A stretch of 64,000 nucleotides of DNA from Selaginella moellendorffii (GCF_000143415.4 NW_003314282.1:1921697-1985696), one strand, 5' to 3'; positions 10,369 to 22,616 are shown, counted from the stretch's first letter. Made by a program: numbers and translations. Notes: generated by a model not told the origin, from the letters alone.

Positions 10369-11000
10369 CTAGAGAAGAGCGACGGCCTCCTCGGGTGGAG
10401 CGGGAGAGCTGCTAGTTTTGGTCGCGGCGCCGGCGGCCAGAGGAGTGGCAATGCTCCATACGAATCCATACGGATCCACAACCTTGCCATACCTCTGGCC
10501 CCAAGGCTGATCGCTCACTTCCTCGCTCACTTTGGCTCCAGCCTCAATCGCCCTCTTGATCGCCGCCTCCGCATTGTTAGTCTGGAGGTGGAGGATCGCA
10601 GTGGTGGCCTCCACGCTGCTTGGGGGCTTCACGCTGATCGAAAGAGCGCCAGTTAGAAGAAGAAAAAAGGGGGGGAAAGAACTAGAACCGAGGAGGAAGA
10701 GGAAACTTACTTTGGGCCAGCGTCCGCGGTATCGTCGCACACCATAATCTCCGCGGCCCCAAACTTGAGATGGGCGTGGAGGATGAGGGGAACGTCCTGG
10801 TCGGCCTTGCGCTTGGGATGGTGCGATTTCGCGACCTCCTCGGCACCAAAGGCCTTCTTGTAGAACTCGATGGCGTCGCTGGCGTGCGGCGCCTGAACGA
10901 AGAGATGGGGCAGGAGCTGCTCGTACACGATCTCACCGTGGCCGCTCCCGCCGTTGACTGCCTGCGCCTCCACGGCCATGCCAATCGTAGCGTCCGCCAT
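10369..11000 (-). CDS. VOC-superfamily (glyoxalase-like) protein
   Basis: Two exons (11000-10711 and 10633-10369) encode 184 residues. The N-terminal half has LLPHLFVQAPHASDAIEFYKKAFGAEE, typical of PhnB/At5g48480-like members of the vicinal-oxygen-chelate superfamily. The C-terminal half has ILHLQTNNAEAAIKRAIEAG, then WGQRYGKVVDPYGFVWSIAT. The fold binds a metal in glyoxalases, but this plant clade has no firmly known substrate, so lactoylglutathione lyase activity should not be assumed. A low-complexity Ala/Ser tail follows. The stop codon overlaps a consensus splice donor (TAG|GTGAGT). Confidence 0.88.
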
Positions 11001-11355
11001 CGCCGCCCTAGGAGCTAGCTCTCTCCCCTCGCAAAAAACCCTCGCCTTCTTAGCGCTCGCCTCGCGCAAAGAAAGAAAGAAGGAAGACGCGAAAAAATGG
11101 AAAATGTGGTGAAATAAAAGGGAGCTATTATCAAACGGCTGTTTCTTTTGCGCCTTGTGGCCACAGCAGATGTAGCGGCTCACAGTAATCAGCGTCCACC
11201 ACGTGGACGACCTTCCCGTTTGGAACGTGTTTACCGCGCGTGAGACACCGACGGCCGCGATTGCGCCACCGTGTCAGTGGAAGGACTGCCACGTGTTTGC
11301 TCCGGAGCGCTTGCCATCCGACGGCTGGCAGCCTGGCTCTTCTTCTTTGTATCTT

Positions 11356-13014
11356 TCACTGGAGCATGCCACTGCAGCTCCACCCTGGGAACTCGGACGA
11401 TTTTAACTGTTCGTATGCGTCTGCCAGCTCTTGTTCTTGGCAGTGGAGCTCTTCTCGGTGGAAATTTTGCTGCTCAATCTTAAGGTGGCGATCGCGATCA
11501 TCCTGCCATTTGGATTCCATCCATCAGAGTCAGTGAAGGAAAAGAGAGAGACAAATGGTTTTAAAGTACCCTGCGAGCTTTTGTGGCTTTGGATTTGACG
11601 GGTGCGGCGGCGGTTGTGAGATGCTGTAGCTCTTGACGAAATGCCTCATTGTCAATGCACAGCTGATTCATCGCCGACCAACAGAGCTGTGGATGAGGCA
11701 CGAAAGTCAAAGGTTAGCAAACAAAAACCATGAATGAGTTTGAATGAAGAAACACTTGCATTGATGTTGATCCGGTTCTCCTCGCACTGCTTCCGCAAAT
11801 CGTCTGCCGACACCTGAATTGATCATCAAGGAACAACACGCTGCTGCCAGTGTGACGATCAAGAACACCAACTTCGCTAAAGCAAACCACATTAATACCA
11901 ACCATGATGCGTTGGAGCTCCACGCTCTGATCCGGAACTTTAGAAACTTTCCTTGGCTTTTTCTTGGACGAAGCCAGCCTTTGGAGCTCCTTCTCGACCT
12001 TCTTCACGGCAGCATCAGTCCTGATATGAAGCGTAAATCCTCGCAGTCGAGAAAAGAAAGTATAACATCTATACCTTTCCATATGATTTTCTATGCCCGA
12101 CATGAAACTCCGCAACTTCTTCTCGATCTTCGTACTAGTCTGCTTCACGCGAGTGGGAAGAGCCTGTCGCAAAGACTTCCATAAGAGATCTAAAGCAACA
12201 TTAAAAGAAAAACTGTTCTTCTTACCTGGGAGTGATCGTGTTCTTTCGTAGCTTTGGACAAGCTCTCCATCCTTCCTAACCGAGCAAGAACGTCTCTCAG
12301 CACATCCATCTCCAATCCCTGCGCGGCGGAGCGATCGTCCTTCTCCTCTCTCGCCGACGACTTCGACCGTGGCCGCTGCTTGGAGGCCTCGTCGGACTTT
12401 TGTAGCATCTCCTCCAATCCATTGAGCTGGCCTCGCAGATCAAACCCATGCTTGTTGCTGGAATCCCTGGGAGTACTTCTCACAGAAGCCGAGATGTCCC
12501 TGGGAGTGTTCCTCATCGATCCAGCGTCTTTAAACACAGAAGCATCAAGATCCAGCCAGTTCCTCCTGTAGGGCGAGGAAATCCACTTCCTGGAAGCCAG
12601 AAATCCACCGCTCGCATTCTCTGCCGGGAGCTTGGCATCCAGAGAGCGCAAAATCTCTCCCAGATGCCGGATCTTGTCGGGCAGCCGGCTGCTGCTCATG
12701 GATGCCGCCATTGGCAGCAGCGCCCTAGGGCTCGCGCTAGAATGCTGCTGGACAGCTGCCGCGGGAAGCCCCAGGGAGATCCATCGCGGATCTTGGACAG
12801 ACCTGGCCTGGAACAACGGCGGCGGGATAGATTTCGGTCCATCGAGCTCCGCGATGACGGATTTCACCTCCGGCTGCTCTTGCTTGCAAGAATCGTCGCC
12901 TCCGGCGGCACGGCCAGGGCTTGCACCACCGATCGCTTGGCGCCGCGGCGAATCGGTCCGGGGCACGAAGCAATCGAGATTGAGCTTCATCGCATTCCCG
13001 CTTTTGAAGATCAT
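11356..13014 (-). CDS. unrecognised coiled-coil protein
   Basis: Six exons (13014-12226, 12163-12075, 12020-11903, 11813-11754, 11686-11570, 11502-11356) give a continuous 439-codon frame. The N-terminal half is low complexity with Ser/Pro. It includes a segment (LPDKIRHLGEILRSLDAKL) that may be helical and two TPRD motifs, MRNTPRD and VRSTPRD, that look like phosphorylation sites. The C-terminal half is charged and probably coiled coil (TKIEKKLRSFMSGIENHMER, then KKVEKELQRL, then QEQELADAYEQL). I do not recognise a family. Donor 4 must be GTTTCT rather than the stronger GTGTTT two bases away to keep frame, so that junction is the weak point of the model. An alternative start is at 12990. Confidence 0.7.
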
Positions 13015-14389
13015 TCCTTTCACAAAGGAACGACCTTCGGGTGACGTGTCATAGTGTGATTCGCTCTCCTCCAGTGACGGTTATACACGGTGTTCTAGCG
13101 AACGAAAGCCTTCGCGCGACACTGAAAGGTCAAGATTCGCAAGACAAAGAATTTGTATAAAGATCATCAAGCGATCAAGAAAGAGCGAGGCAACTAGTTA
13201 TGTTCTCCGCTTGGTAGCATCTCAAGCGATCGAGCAAACCGCGAGAACTCTGGGGTAAGTGATCGCATTGGCCTTCTCTGTTGTCAATCCCGCGGATCAA
13301 GCTTGTCAATCCTGGATTAAGCTATGGCAAGTAAGAAGAAAGGAAAGAGAAAAAACTTCTGAGGAGACGAAACCATTCTCTCGTAGAATAGATCTCGATC
13401 GCAGGGACTATGTAACCGGCAATCACAGAGTTCCAGGGAACAATGTCTTTGATTCTCCAGGGCATATAAAATGCAGCATTTCTCAAAAACGGCATCCGCA
13501 ATCACTCTACTATTCTAATTGGCTCTGCCTATACCCCGATTTTCCCTTCCCCACTAGGGCTTACACATAACTCTTTGGCATGAATACTCGTGTTTCAGTC
13601 TCAACACCCAAGTGTTGCTGCCAGCCGCGTTCCTCGCATAGTTTTGGTGGTGGAAGGCTTTGCCATAGGTGCATGGACTCTAGTATTTTTGTAATTAATG
13701 ATCCATACAAGATTTTCCTAGAATTGAACTGCCCAGCCTTATAAGACAACTTTGGCAATTACCCAAGTGAGGCTTATATATTTCTTGCAAAAATATTTAG
13801 ATTATAGTTATACAATTGCATTAGAAATTTTCACTGATTCCTCGTGGAGAGCTATTAATAGTCTAGTCTAATCACATTAGTAAAATCGCTGTAAAATCTC
13901 TCCACTGTAGTGATACTGAAAATAGATATTGCGCACCAGAGATGTATGAGAGGGTGGCGAGTGAGAAGTTATAATGTTTACTTAGTAATAACAAAGTATA
14001 GCTAATCTCCTCTATAAAAGATTCATTTCTGAAAGGGGATGGCCAGATGTTACTTAAAACATTTATTAATAGTACCTTAGAAATGCCAATCCATCATAAT
14101 AACAAAAATTTTGCACTTACTGTCTTGAGCTCTACTGCTTGAGCTAGCAGCCATTGCAAAGCAATGCAAAACCCTGAGGGTTGGGAGAAAACATGGCACA
14201 GACAACAATGCAGCCATTCATTATCTATTTCGTTATCCTTTGTTTAAGAACTAACCTCAGGCAATAGACCACCGTGCATGTAAAGCAGCTGAAAACAACG
14301 CACAGAAAACGAACCAAAGCAGAGAAGTTACAAAATCAGTACATTGCTTGGGCTCCCATACTCTTATTAATAAATATAGTTACAAGCAT
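13015..14389. other. intergenic, upstream of coiled-coil gene, downstream of TIC62
   Basis: About 1.4 kb. The part near 13015-13570 probably holds promoter and 5' UTR of the coiled-coil gene. 13570-14100 is AT-rich with no supported ORF. 14100-14389 should include the TIC62 3' UTR. I see no gene here. Confidence 0.5.
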
Positions 14390-17300
14390 TTAAACCCAAG
14401 GCCATTTCATCCCTGCAGATGCTTTCGCCTTCTCTAGAGCTTCTACAGCTCTAGACTTTGCTTCTTCAGCTGCTTCATCCACCACGTCACTAACAAGAGC
14501 GTCACCAACACTAGCACTTGAAGTCTGTGGCATTCTGTAGAGTGCTAAGTCAATACAAACTCGGAAACAGGAAAAGCTTACTTGTGTTTCTTTGGAACTT
14601 CCTTTACAGCCTCTACTCTTGGCGGCCTGGGCATTGGAGAGGCTGGCGGCTTTAAGTCCTCATACCTGATTAATGTCCATTAATTTCGAGGATAGTCAGC
14701 AGCCATAAGAAACGATAAGAAACGAACCTGGCATAAGGTGATAAAGGTCGTGACAATGACACGATTGGTGTTGGACTGCATAGGAAGGAAAAGAAAAGAA
14801 ATGATCTGCCAGTGCTGAAGTAGAAACTTGTACCTCGGGGTAGCCTTTAGCTCGAGTGATGATTGTGAGCTTCCAGAGTTGATTTTCACGTCCTCGGTGC
14901 TTGCATTCCAACGCCAGGAAAGTGCGGCTCTTGCTTTTGCAAGAGCAGCCTCTTCTCTTTCTTTCACTGTGGCAACCGAGAAATCTGGCTGTTCGTTGTC
15001 ATCTGCTTCCGTCGCAAGCTTTTCTTCGATCTTCCCCAGAGGCTTTTCTGCTATCTTCTCGAGAGGTCCCGGTTCCTCGGCGGCCTTTTGCACCGTCTTC
15101 GGAGGCTGGGGCGTTGGAGAAGTTGGAGGCTTCCAGTCGGGATAGCTGCAGAAAAATAGGTACTGTATCAATGCCAAGAATGAAAAAGAAAAACGTTTCT
15201 TCACCTGGGATACGGGGAAAGTGGCCTTGAACTGATAATAGGTGGAGTATCCACCTGGATTGCCTCGACCACCTTCTTCTTTGGTTCATCCTTCTCCACC
15301 TTCTTCTCTCCCTTCTTCTCTCCAGCAGAAGCTACTTTCCAGGGCCAAACAAAAGCTGTTGCTGCTTTAGCCTTTGCCAGGGAATCTAGTTCTCGTTCCT
15401 TCACCCTTTGGGGATCAAACTGCACAGCCTCTGAATCAAGTTTGCCTTTGTCTTCCAAAACTATTTCTTTCTCGGGCGAAGAAGTCTCTGGAGCGCGACT
15501 GTCTCTGGAGGCAGTTGTAGCCGCAGCCTCAATTGCGTCCTCAGCTTCTTTTGGAATCACACTGCGGTGCAAAGCTTGACAATCTATATCAAAAGCTGCA
15601 AATATACCTGGGACTGTCATCGTCTGTTGCAATGCTATCTTCCGATGGCTCTTCTTGTTTCTCTTCTTGAATCACACTGCAATGCAAATTTCATAAATCA
15701 TAACTCCAGGGAAACTGCAAAGTTACCTGGATTGATCTTTTCTTGCTGCATCGTTAACTGTTTCTACAGCTTCTTTTTGACTCGCACTGCAAACAAACGA
15801 GTTCTTATCATCTTGTTTAGAAAATGTCAAGTACCTGGATAAGATGTCAGAAGCTGACGCTTCACTTTCTCCTTGCACATCTGATGTTGGAGTTTCCGTA
15901 ATATTTTCGTCCTGCCAAGGCCAACGAAACGCTAGATTCGACTTTGCTTTCAAGAGAGAGGCCTCCTCCCTCTCTCGAGTAGTCATCTCAGCGTTTTCTT
16001 TAGTAGCCTGTGGCGCTTCACTTCGTGCTTGATTTGGCACTTCACTGGGTGCCTCGCTCTCACTTGGAGGTTCTGGAGTCGGAGAGCTAGGAGGCTTGAG
16101 ATCAGGATATCTGTAAAGAAACAAATATCTATGTTACATGTATTAAGAAAACTAAATTACCGGGGATAAGGAGACAGAGTTGCTTCTGTGGAAGGTGCCT
16201 CTGCTTCTGCTTCTGCTTTTGCTTTCGCTTCGTAAGACCTGACAGAAAACAAGAATAAGGATGTATAAGAACCAAAGTAGCTTACTTTGCGGTCTCTTTT
16301 GGTTGCCAAAACCATCGAAATGGTTGTCGTGCTGGTTCGCTTTCGGTGGTATCCTCCTTCTCCGTCGGTAGAACCTTTGCCTGGGTTTCATTTGCAGGTT
16401 CTGGCTTTGCGTTCTCCACCTTTTTAACAGTCTGCTCGACTTCCTCAGTGGGAATTTCAGGCTTACTTTGAAGCTGCTCGGATTTTGTTGCCGGCTTGCC
16501 TGGAAGCTCTTCAGCAGCCAAATCTTGTGATGTCTTTGTCGGAACGGGCTTTTGAGGTTTTTTTGTCTGAAGCTGGTCAGCTGTTGCCACTCCTTTTGCT
16601 CCTGCTTGAGTTGTTTCTGTGGACTTCTTACTTGGGGGAATCGTTTCCTCCTTCGGTTCATTTTTCACTGATGCTTCCAAAACCTTGTCCGTTACTTTGG
16701 ATTTGGCAGTCTCTTTGAGGGAAGCGACTTTCTTTGAAGCTTTCGGAACGGCAGTTTTGGTAATGATTTCCGGTGGCTGCGACACTTTCTTTGCCTCCGC
16801 CTCCAAAATCTTACGCTTTTCTACCTCGCTCAACCTGTAAAACGGTGTGTGATGGAAGAACATCATACATGATGGTACATTCACTTACGTTTTCCCTTCT
16901 TTGGCTGCTGCAAGTAAAGCTTTGGCGACGGCCTCCGCTTTTGCGGCTGCTTCTTGCGCTTCTTGTGCTTTCTCTGACAGTTCGATTCTTTTTCTTTGAA
17001 GACTTTTTGCCTCAGCATCTGCAGCCATCTCCTGTTGTTTCAAAGCTGAGAGTTCTTTTGAAATTTTTTGACGTAATTCTTGAGTCTTTTTCGCCTCTAC
17101 GGCCTTTCTTTTCGCCTCATCCTGAGCTCTCTTCGCTTCAGCGGCTTTGCGTTTCGCTTCATTTTGTGCTTCTTTTTGTTTGAGCTGTTCACTTTCGCGC
17201 TTTTCTTCAGCTTTTGTCAATGCCTCTTCATCTTTCCCCTGTAAAAAAGGTTGTAGACTTATGTACGTAACACCGGATTTCAACCGTACCTTTACAGCAG

Positions 17301-18803
17301 CTCGAGCTGGAGTGCTTTTCCTATCAGGTTCGTCCTTCTCACTCTGGGACGGAATTTCTATCAAAAGGTCTTCCAGAGAACGTAGTGGCGCACTTGTCTC
17401 CGCTATTGCTTCCAAAATTTTGTCCTCGGCAAGCTCCAGATTGTTCGCAATGCAAGCTAGCAATTCAGCTACCTGAAATACTGTCAAGACATAATCAGTT
17501 AACTGATACAGCGAGATAAATAATCTACCTGAAGCCTTGATACTTGGCCACCAGTAAATGTATCCTTTGGAGCTAGCCTAAGATTGTGAGTTTCTTTAAA
17601 TGCATCAGTCGGCCGCTCCATTCCTCCCGGTCTAACAATCTGGCACACAGCGAAATCTTCACATGAGCTAACAGAAAAAATAAAGAAACAAAACACATAC
17701 TGTGTAAGCCAGACCGCTGTCAATTAAAGCCTTCTCCGCTTTTGCTTTCCAGATTAAAACTCCCCAGAACAAACTGGTCGCACAACAGTTTACTCTCGGA
17801 ATAATTTCTGGGACTTTTACTTACTTGAGTACAGATGCCGGCAAACCAAACTTAGTCGTTCCCAGGGATGTAACAAGAATGAAATGCTTCACCTCTGCAT
17901 TCTTGGCTGCAAGCACAAACGATTAGCACCAAATCAGTGGAACGTAGCAATACCTGCCGCTATGAGATTTTTCGTTGCTTCGTAGTCGATTCTATACGGC
18001 CCAGTCACGTCCAGAACCTCCTTCTCACTGGCACCGATTGCGCAGATGACAACCCCAGAATTTCCTAGAGCAGACTCGATTTCGTCTGGCTTTTCCAAGT
18101 CGCAATCTATGATCTCTAGCTGATCGTCTTTTCTCAAACCGAAAAACGCAAGCACTCTGTCCAAAGGTGAGGAGGCTGTGATCGAGCTGATAGTTTCCTG
18201 ATAGTTCGAAAAATGCAAAGCACATATAGTTTTTTTCATTTCTACAAACATGATAAGAGATGCTCACCCCTAGAATGCTTTCAGCCTTGTCAATGCTTCG
18301 CACTCCAGCACGAACTCGCAGTCCAGACTTTACAAGCTCCCTGCCAAACGTTGTGATCAGTTCCACAAAGCGTTTGTCTTCCAAAGAAAAAACTTACTTG
18401 ACAGTCCTGGAGCCAACATTCCCTGTGGCTCCTGCTACAAACACCACAGTGGTGTCCTTCTTACGAAGCTTGAGCGTCCCGGGCAGCTTGAAAAGTTTCT
18501 TGGTTCCAGTCTTCGTATCGTCATCGTCGCGAGCAGTACTGGTGGCTTGAACAACTGGCAATTCAAAACGTAATCGAGCGAGAAGAATTTGCGGACGAAC
18601 AAACCTGGAATCCATACTCTTTTCCTCGAAACTGATCTCGACAAGAATTTGCGCCCTACTGGATTGTGAATCCGAAGCCCTTGCTCACAATCCAGCAATC
18701 TCTCCGACGCACAGCGAACACCAGGCGCCGCAAGAAGAGAACATTGTGGGAGGCCGCCCGCCAGCGCCGCTCCAGACTCCAGCCGGAGCTGCGCCATCGC
18801 CAT
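14390..18803 (-). CDS. TIC62: TIC62, plastid redox-sensing FNR-tethering protein, enlarged C-terminus
   Basis: TIC62 links the inner-envelope translocon and thylakoids to ferredoxin-NADP+ oxidoreductase. About 19 small exons. Exon 1 (18803-18606) encodes a transit peptide. Next is an NAD(P)-binding SDR-like domain with VFVAGATGNVGSRTVKELV, VICAIGAS, LVTSLGTTKFG and FWGVLIWKAKAEKALIDSGL, then IVRPGGMERPTD and VAELLACIA. A long Lys/Glu/Ala-rich probable coiled coil (about 17235-16890) and acidic linkers follow. The tail holds three FNR-binding motifs, SPYPR+YPDLKPPSSP (about 16165-16060), SPYPR+YPDWKPPTSP (15225-15120) and SPYAR+YEDLKPPASP (14735-14630). Each is cut by an intron after the Arg. 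Between them recurs a helix ending in WPW. My tracing gives roughly 1150 residues, against about 640 in Arabidopsis. Identification is firm; individual small exons are less so. Confidence 0.95.
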
Positions 18804-18982
18804 CGCCAAAGCTCTTCACAGCGCGAGCGCCTAGAGCTAGCCTAGCATGAACCAGTGATGACGATAATGCCACGTCCACGTGGCGGCACACCATTGCGCG
18901 TTACAAACATGCGTGGCACTGGATTAGGGTACACGTGTTCGCATACAATTCGCACACCTGGCATCATCTCCTAGCTCTGTTA

Positions 18983-19409
18983 CTAACAAAAGATGGCATC
19001 CTTGACGAGCATGGGAAACTTGCGATCGTTCATATAGACAAAGCGGATCGCCCTTCGCGGTGGAAGGGGTCCGCCATCGAGAACGAGGCAATCACCCGGC
19101 GAAAGGCGGCGAAAAACGCCCGGATCGACGAGCTTGTAGGACGAGAAAGTGCCGCAATCGACATGAATGTCACACAGACTATCCTCGCACTCGTTCACGA
19201 TCACAACTTCGTACTCGAGCCCGCCGGAGTCCCCCTGACTGATCACAATGTCCCGCTTGGAGCATTCTAAAGAGAAAAAAATGGAGAGGAAAGGATCCGA
19301 GCAAACAAACCATGGAAAACTTACCTTTGCTTGATGCTGGGAGAACGGAGAGAAAGATATAAAGCGCGAAAAGCTTGAGCGACGCTTCCACTAGGATCAT
19401 CTTCCTCAT
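18983..19409 (-). CDS. TPD1-like secreted cysteine-rich peptide (copy 1)
   Basis: Two exons (19409-19325 and 19266-18983) encode 122 residues. The first exon is a signal peptide (ILVEASLKLFALYIFLSVLP, then ASS). The mature part has the TPD1 signature CSKRDIVISQG, EVVIVNEC, CDIHVDCGTFSSYKLVDPGVF, RLSPGDCLVLDGG and a terminal Cys. TPD1 in flowering plants is an apoplastic ligand of the EMS1/EXS receptor kinase that fixes tapetal fate in anthers. In a seedless plant a role in sporangium layers is plausible but inferred. All six family cysteines are present. It lies just downstream of the deacylase gene on the same strand; this gene pair is duplicated twice elsewhere in the window. Confidence 0.92.
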
Positions 19410-19575
19410 CTTCGCGATGGATCAAGCAAGAAGAGAGAAAAGCTTTCAAGCGATACCTCTAGTTCTCGTAGGTAGAGTCCCCGGTAACTGGGACTCTTTT
19501 CTCGTTTTCGTGAAATACCGTATGAACAGTAAGAATGGATAAGCTTATGCGAATTAAATTGCTTGTGTACGAGTT

Positions 19576-19607
19576 TGTGCCATCTTCCACGTATAATCGT
19601 AGAATCC
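19576..19607 (-). promoter_or_regulatory. conserved promoter block upstream of TPD1-like copy 1
   Basis: On the minus strand the core reads TACGATTATACGTGGAAG and continues with ATGGCACA. It lies about 165-200 bp upstream of the start codon. The same block occurs at 23329-23356 and 32270-32297 in the duplicated loci, the latter again about 160-190 bp before a TPD1-like start. The ACGTGG core resembles a bZIP (G-box/ABRE-like) site. Function is inferred only; shared descent alone could explain the identity. Confidence 0.5.
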
Positions 19608-19669
19608 GCTCGGATACACACTCTCGCTACAGTGTGTTTGACCGAAATGGCTTCTAGAGAATGAATCTC

Positions 19670-21120
19670 TTACCGAGAATGAATCTCTTGCGAGGCTGTA
19701 ACCTCATTCGCTGCGGCGAAATCGTGTGGCTTTCCCACAGGTATATTTTCGCATGCGAGAAAAGAAAGGATGGCGCTTCTTTGCCAGCTCTTTAGGCTCC
19801 TGTGAATTTACCAGCTTTAGTTCCAGAGAAGGAACGAGAAAAACTTACTTTGCATCGAGATGTGCCATGACTTTTCCACCAGGGAACGCGGCCTGTGTCT
19901 TCCGAAATGACTCTCTAATCGCGTCCTTCCAAGTCCCAGTTACGTGTAAGAACAGCTCCTCGTTCGCATTCTTCTTTGTTTCAGCCGATGGTTCGTCCAT
20001 TGGCAACGAGTAGCCGGACAAAAGATGGCCGACCCAGCTTCCTGTGTTTCTGAAAGCAAGACTTAGAACTATCATCAACCGGAAAGCTTGCAAAGCTTTA
20101 CTCGATCACATCCATGTGTCGAGGAACATAGTGACCGCCTCCAAGCCCAAGTAGAACATTCTCGCCGTGATGTGCTCTACAAGAAGTAAACATGCCGAGG
20201 TTATGATAAAGCATGCACAAGCTTGAACTTTCGCACCAGAAAGCTTACTCGGTCCATTTGCCGACCTCGGTTCCTCCATCGAGTCCCAAACCTTGCCAAA
20301 AAACCTGAAGAAAGGATTGCATATAGCTGTTGAGGAAATACAAAAGATACAAACTGTTGCAATCGCCTGTGCCGCGTCTAGCCTGCTCCAATATCCATCC
20401 GAGCTCCCTTGAAATGTTTCCAAGTAGACAGTCGATGAATGAAACAGGAAATAAAGTGCTTACCGATCTCGACAAACATCGCTGGAGCGTCGACCTCAGG
20501 CCCATGGTGCGTTGCCTCAAGCGTAATCTGTGGTAGTTCTGCGAAGTTAAAAACTTGTGAGAACACAAGCATAGGTAGCTCGTACCTCAAACTCGGGAAC
20601 AAGTTCGTGTTTAACAGCAACTTCTTTCAAGAGTCGCAACCAAGGTGCAATTCTGGGACAAGGCGGTGATGCAAATCCCGGCTTTCCGCCTGCTAGAGGT
20701 TTCTCGCTCGGTAGCATGTGTGGAACACCTTCGAAAAAAGTAACAGTGTTGAGAAACAAAGAGAAAGAACGGTGAAGTTTTACCAATTGGATGAACTGTT
20801 AAGGATGGTTTTCCTGAAACAGCAGCGTGTTTGCTCATGAAGATTATCTCTGTGACGTGCTCGCCAGAGTGTGATTCCCAACGATGATCGAGATTGTCTT
20901 CGCCCACAATTGAGCCTGTCAATTGCAGCAGTCTCACATTTCCCATAGCGAAGTTCTTAAAGCCCTGGACAAAAAATTCTCAGCAAAGAGAAAAGCGACT
21001 TGGGTTGGATACCTGCAATGGGCGGCCTTGCGTCCATGAGTTTGGCGCAAAGGAGAGCAAAGCGGAGGCTGGATTGATCGAGGCGGGATCAGTTGTCGTC
21101 GCCACAAGCAAAGTCACCAT
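19670..21120 (-). CDS. GEK1: D-aminoacyl-tRNA deacylase, GEK1/DTD2 type
   Basis: Archaeal-type DTD2 hydrolyses D-amino acids, and in plants aldehyde-modified amino acids, from tRNA; Arabidopsis gek1 is ethanol/acetaldehyde sensitive. Nine exons (21120-21013, 20964-20784, 20728-20586, 20527-20464, 20407-20355, 20304-20249, 20176-20102, 20049-19849, 19799-19670) give 336 residues, near the family length. Key motifs are EHVTEIIFMSKHAA, FASPPCPRIAPWLRLLKE, the THHGPEVDAPAMFVEIGSS signature, AHHGENVLLGLGGGHYVPRH with metal-type histidines, and GSWVGHLLSGYSLPM. Only 83 bp separate its start from the stop of the next gene upstream. Confidence 0.95.
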
Positions 21121-21203
21121 TCTTTTCATTCAAATGCCCTGATTCGCAGAACAAAAAGAAGGAGAGAAAGACTTAAAACAAGGGTGGCATTCAAGTAAAA
21201 GAG

Positions 21204-22599
21204 TTACTCGATAGCTTCCCGATTGACACTCGATCTGTATGCGGTCTCGTCTTGAATAATATGAGGAATTGTCCAGCATCCAAGAAGGTGTTTCGAGTTG
21301 CTTCCACCTTTGAAAAAGAAAAGAGTCAAAACTACGCTAGCGCAAAAAATTTCTGTGTTACCTTCTTTTACCGCTTCTTCGCAGCGCTTCTGGTAGCGAG
21401 CCGCCAGCCCTGGTTCAAGCTGCTTCACCAGATTCTCGTACTCTCGCTCGACCTCAGATATCAAACTTGCCTGGCGGAAACAAGTTAGAAAATCTTTTTA
21501 AAAGAATGAGAAAAGGAAATCTCACAAGCTTTGCTGGAGCTGTCTTTGCACCATACAAGCTGACAAACATTCGCAGAATGTTGAAGCTGTTGTCAACAAC
21601 GTCTTCCTGAGAAATGCTGTGTTCAAACTAAGTCTTCTAAAAGCACACTTTTTACCTCGTAGTCGTATCTGTTCGTCCAGCAAACAAACACAGTGAGGCC
21701 AAGCGAACTTAATATCCAGAGCAAGCTTACATACAGGTCGTCTGAAATTTCCACGAGCAATTCCGATGTTTTCAGAAAGTTGAAATGGACTTCGTTTACC
21801 TGAAGAGGAGAAAAGGCTATCTAGTGAAGACGAAGGAAGTCGACTATCTTACCTCTTCGTCTCTTAGCCGGTAGAGCAAAAGATTCAAAACGCGATAGTC
21901 GAAAGACTTGAGGCGCACAGCTCGCAAAACATCTGAAGCTGAAATCTAGGAGAGGCTGCCGTGTCAGTAGCAAAAATATCCACGAAAAACAAACGCAAAC
22001 AACCTCGGAAGAGGAGCTCGAAGAGAGCGCCTTGCAAAGAGTGCGCTCCAACAGCCAGTACTCAACTCCATCTTCCAACTCCTTCTCAATCCTAGAAAAG
22101 AAAAGGAAAAAAAAAAAACGCTACAAATCTCGCATCTGTTTTTCCTTCGTACAAACCTCTCAGTAAGAAGATTTTTGTTCATGAGAACTTGTCGCAATGC
22201 CAGGAAAGGATCAGCTCCTAAAGCACCATCACCTGATACTGAGAACTTGCTTAGGAATCTTAGAAGAGGAAGCTAAACTGCGTTACTCACATTGGATCGC
22301 ATTCTCATTCTGATCGTCCAGCTGCAATAGATAGATCTTAGAACCAGAGCAAGGAGATTCACAAGAAGACGAGGAAAGAACTAAAATACCTGGTAAATAA
22401 AAGCCTCGACAAACATAAGAATTGGCAAGTGCTTGAAAACATGGCGCTCGTCCAATCCATGGAACATGAAATAAGATCTGCACTGTAAGAGACAAGATTC
22501 CAGCGTTTGCTCATAGGATTCAAGCTGCGCACTTACAAAATCTTCCAGTGTGGAACGAGCGCGCTCCATCGCTCCAAGGGATACCTGGGCCATTTGCAT
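21204..22599 (-). CDS. unrecognised protein, ten exons
   Basis: Ten short exons join in frame: MQMAQVSLGAMERARSTLED at the start, then FMFHGLDERHVFKHLPILMF, ADPFLALRQVLMNKNLLTER, EDGVEYWLLERTLCKAL, FDYRVLNLLLYRLRDEE, a very small exon giving the YDYE junction, NSFNILRMFVSLYGAKTAP, EREYENLVKQLEPGLAARY, and HLLGCWTIPHIIQDETAYRS at the end. The product is about 300 residues, mostly helical by composition, with no signal peptide or membrane segment. The consistent splice frame and plain composition argue that it is real and conserved, but I do not recognise the family and assign no function. Its stop lies 83 bp from the DTD2 start. Its 5' side abuts a TPD1 gene fragment. Confidence 0.75.
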
Positions 22600-22616
22600 A
22601 AAACCCTAGACTATGA

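Noticed and set aside
13259-13570. 103-codon plus-strand ORF upstream of the coiled-coil gene
   Set aside because: Composition and lack of homology suggest chance; the region is the likely 5' UTR and promoter of the minus-strand gene.
19655-19690. Short direct repeat GAGAATGAATCTCTT at the end of the deacylase gene, considered as a target-site duplication or CRISPR-like repeat
   Set aside because: Only two adjacent copies of 15 bases with no insert between them; a simple local duplication next to the stop codon.
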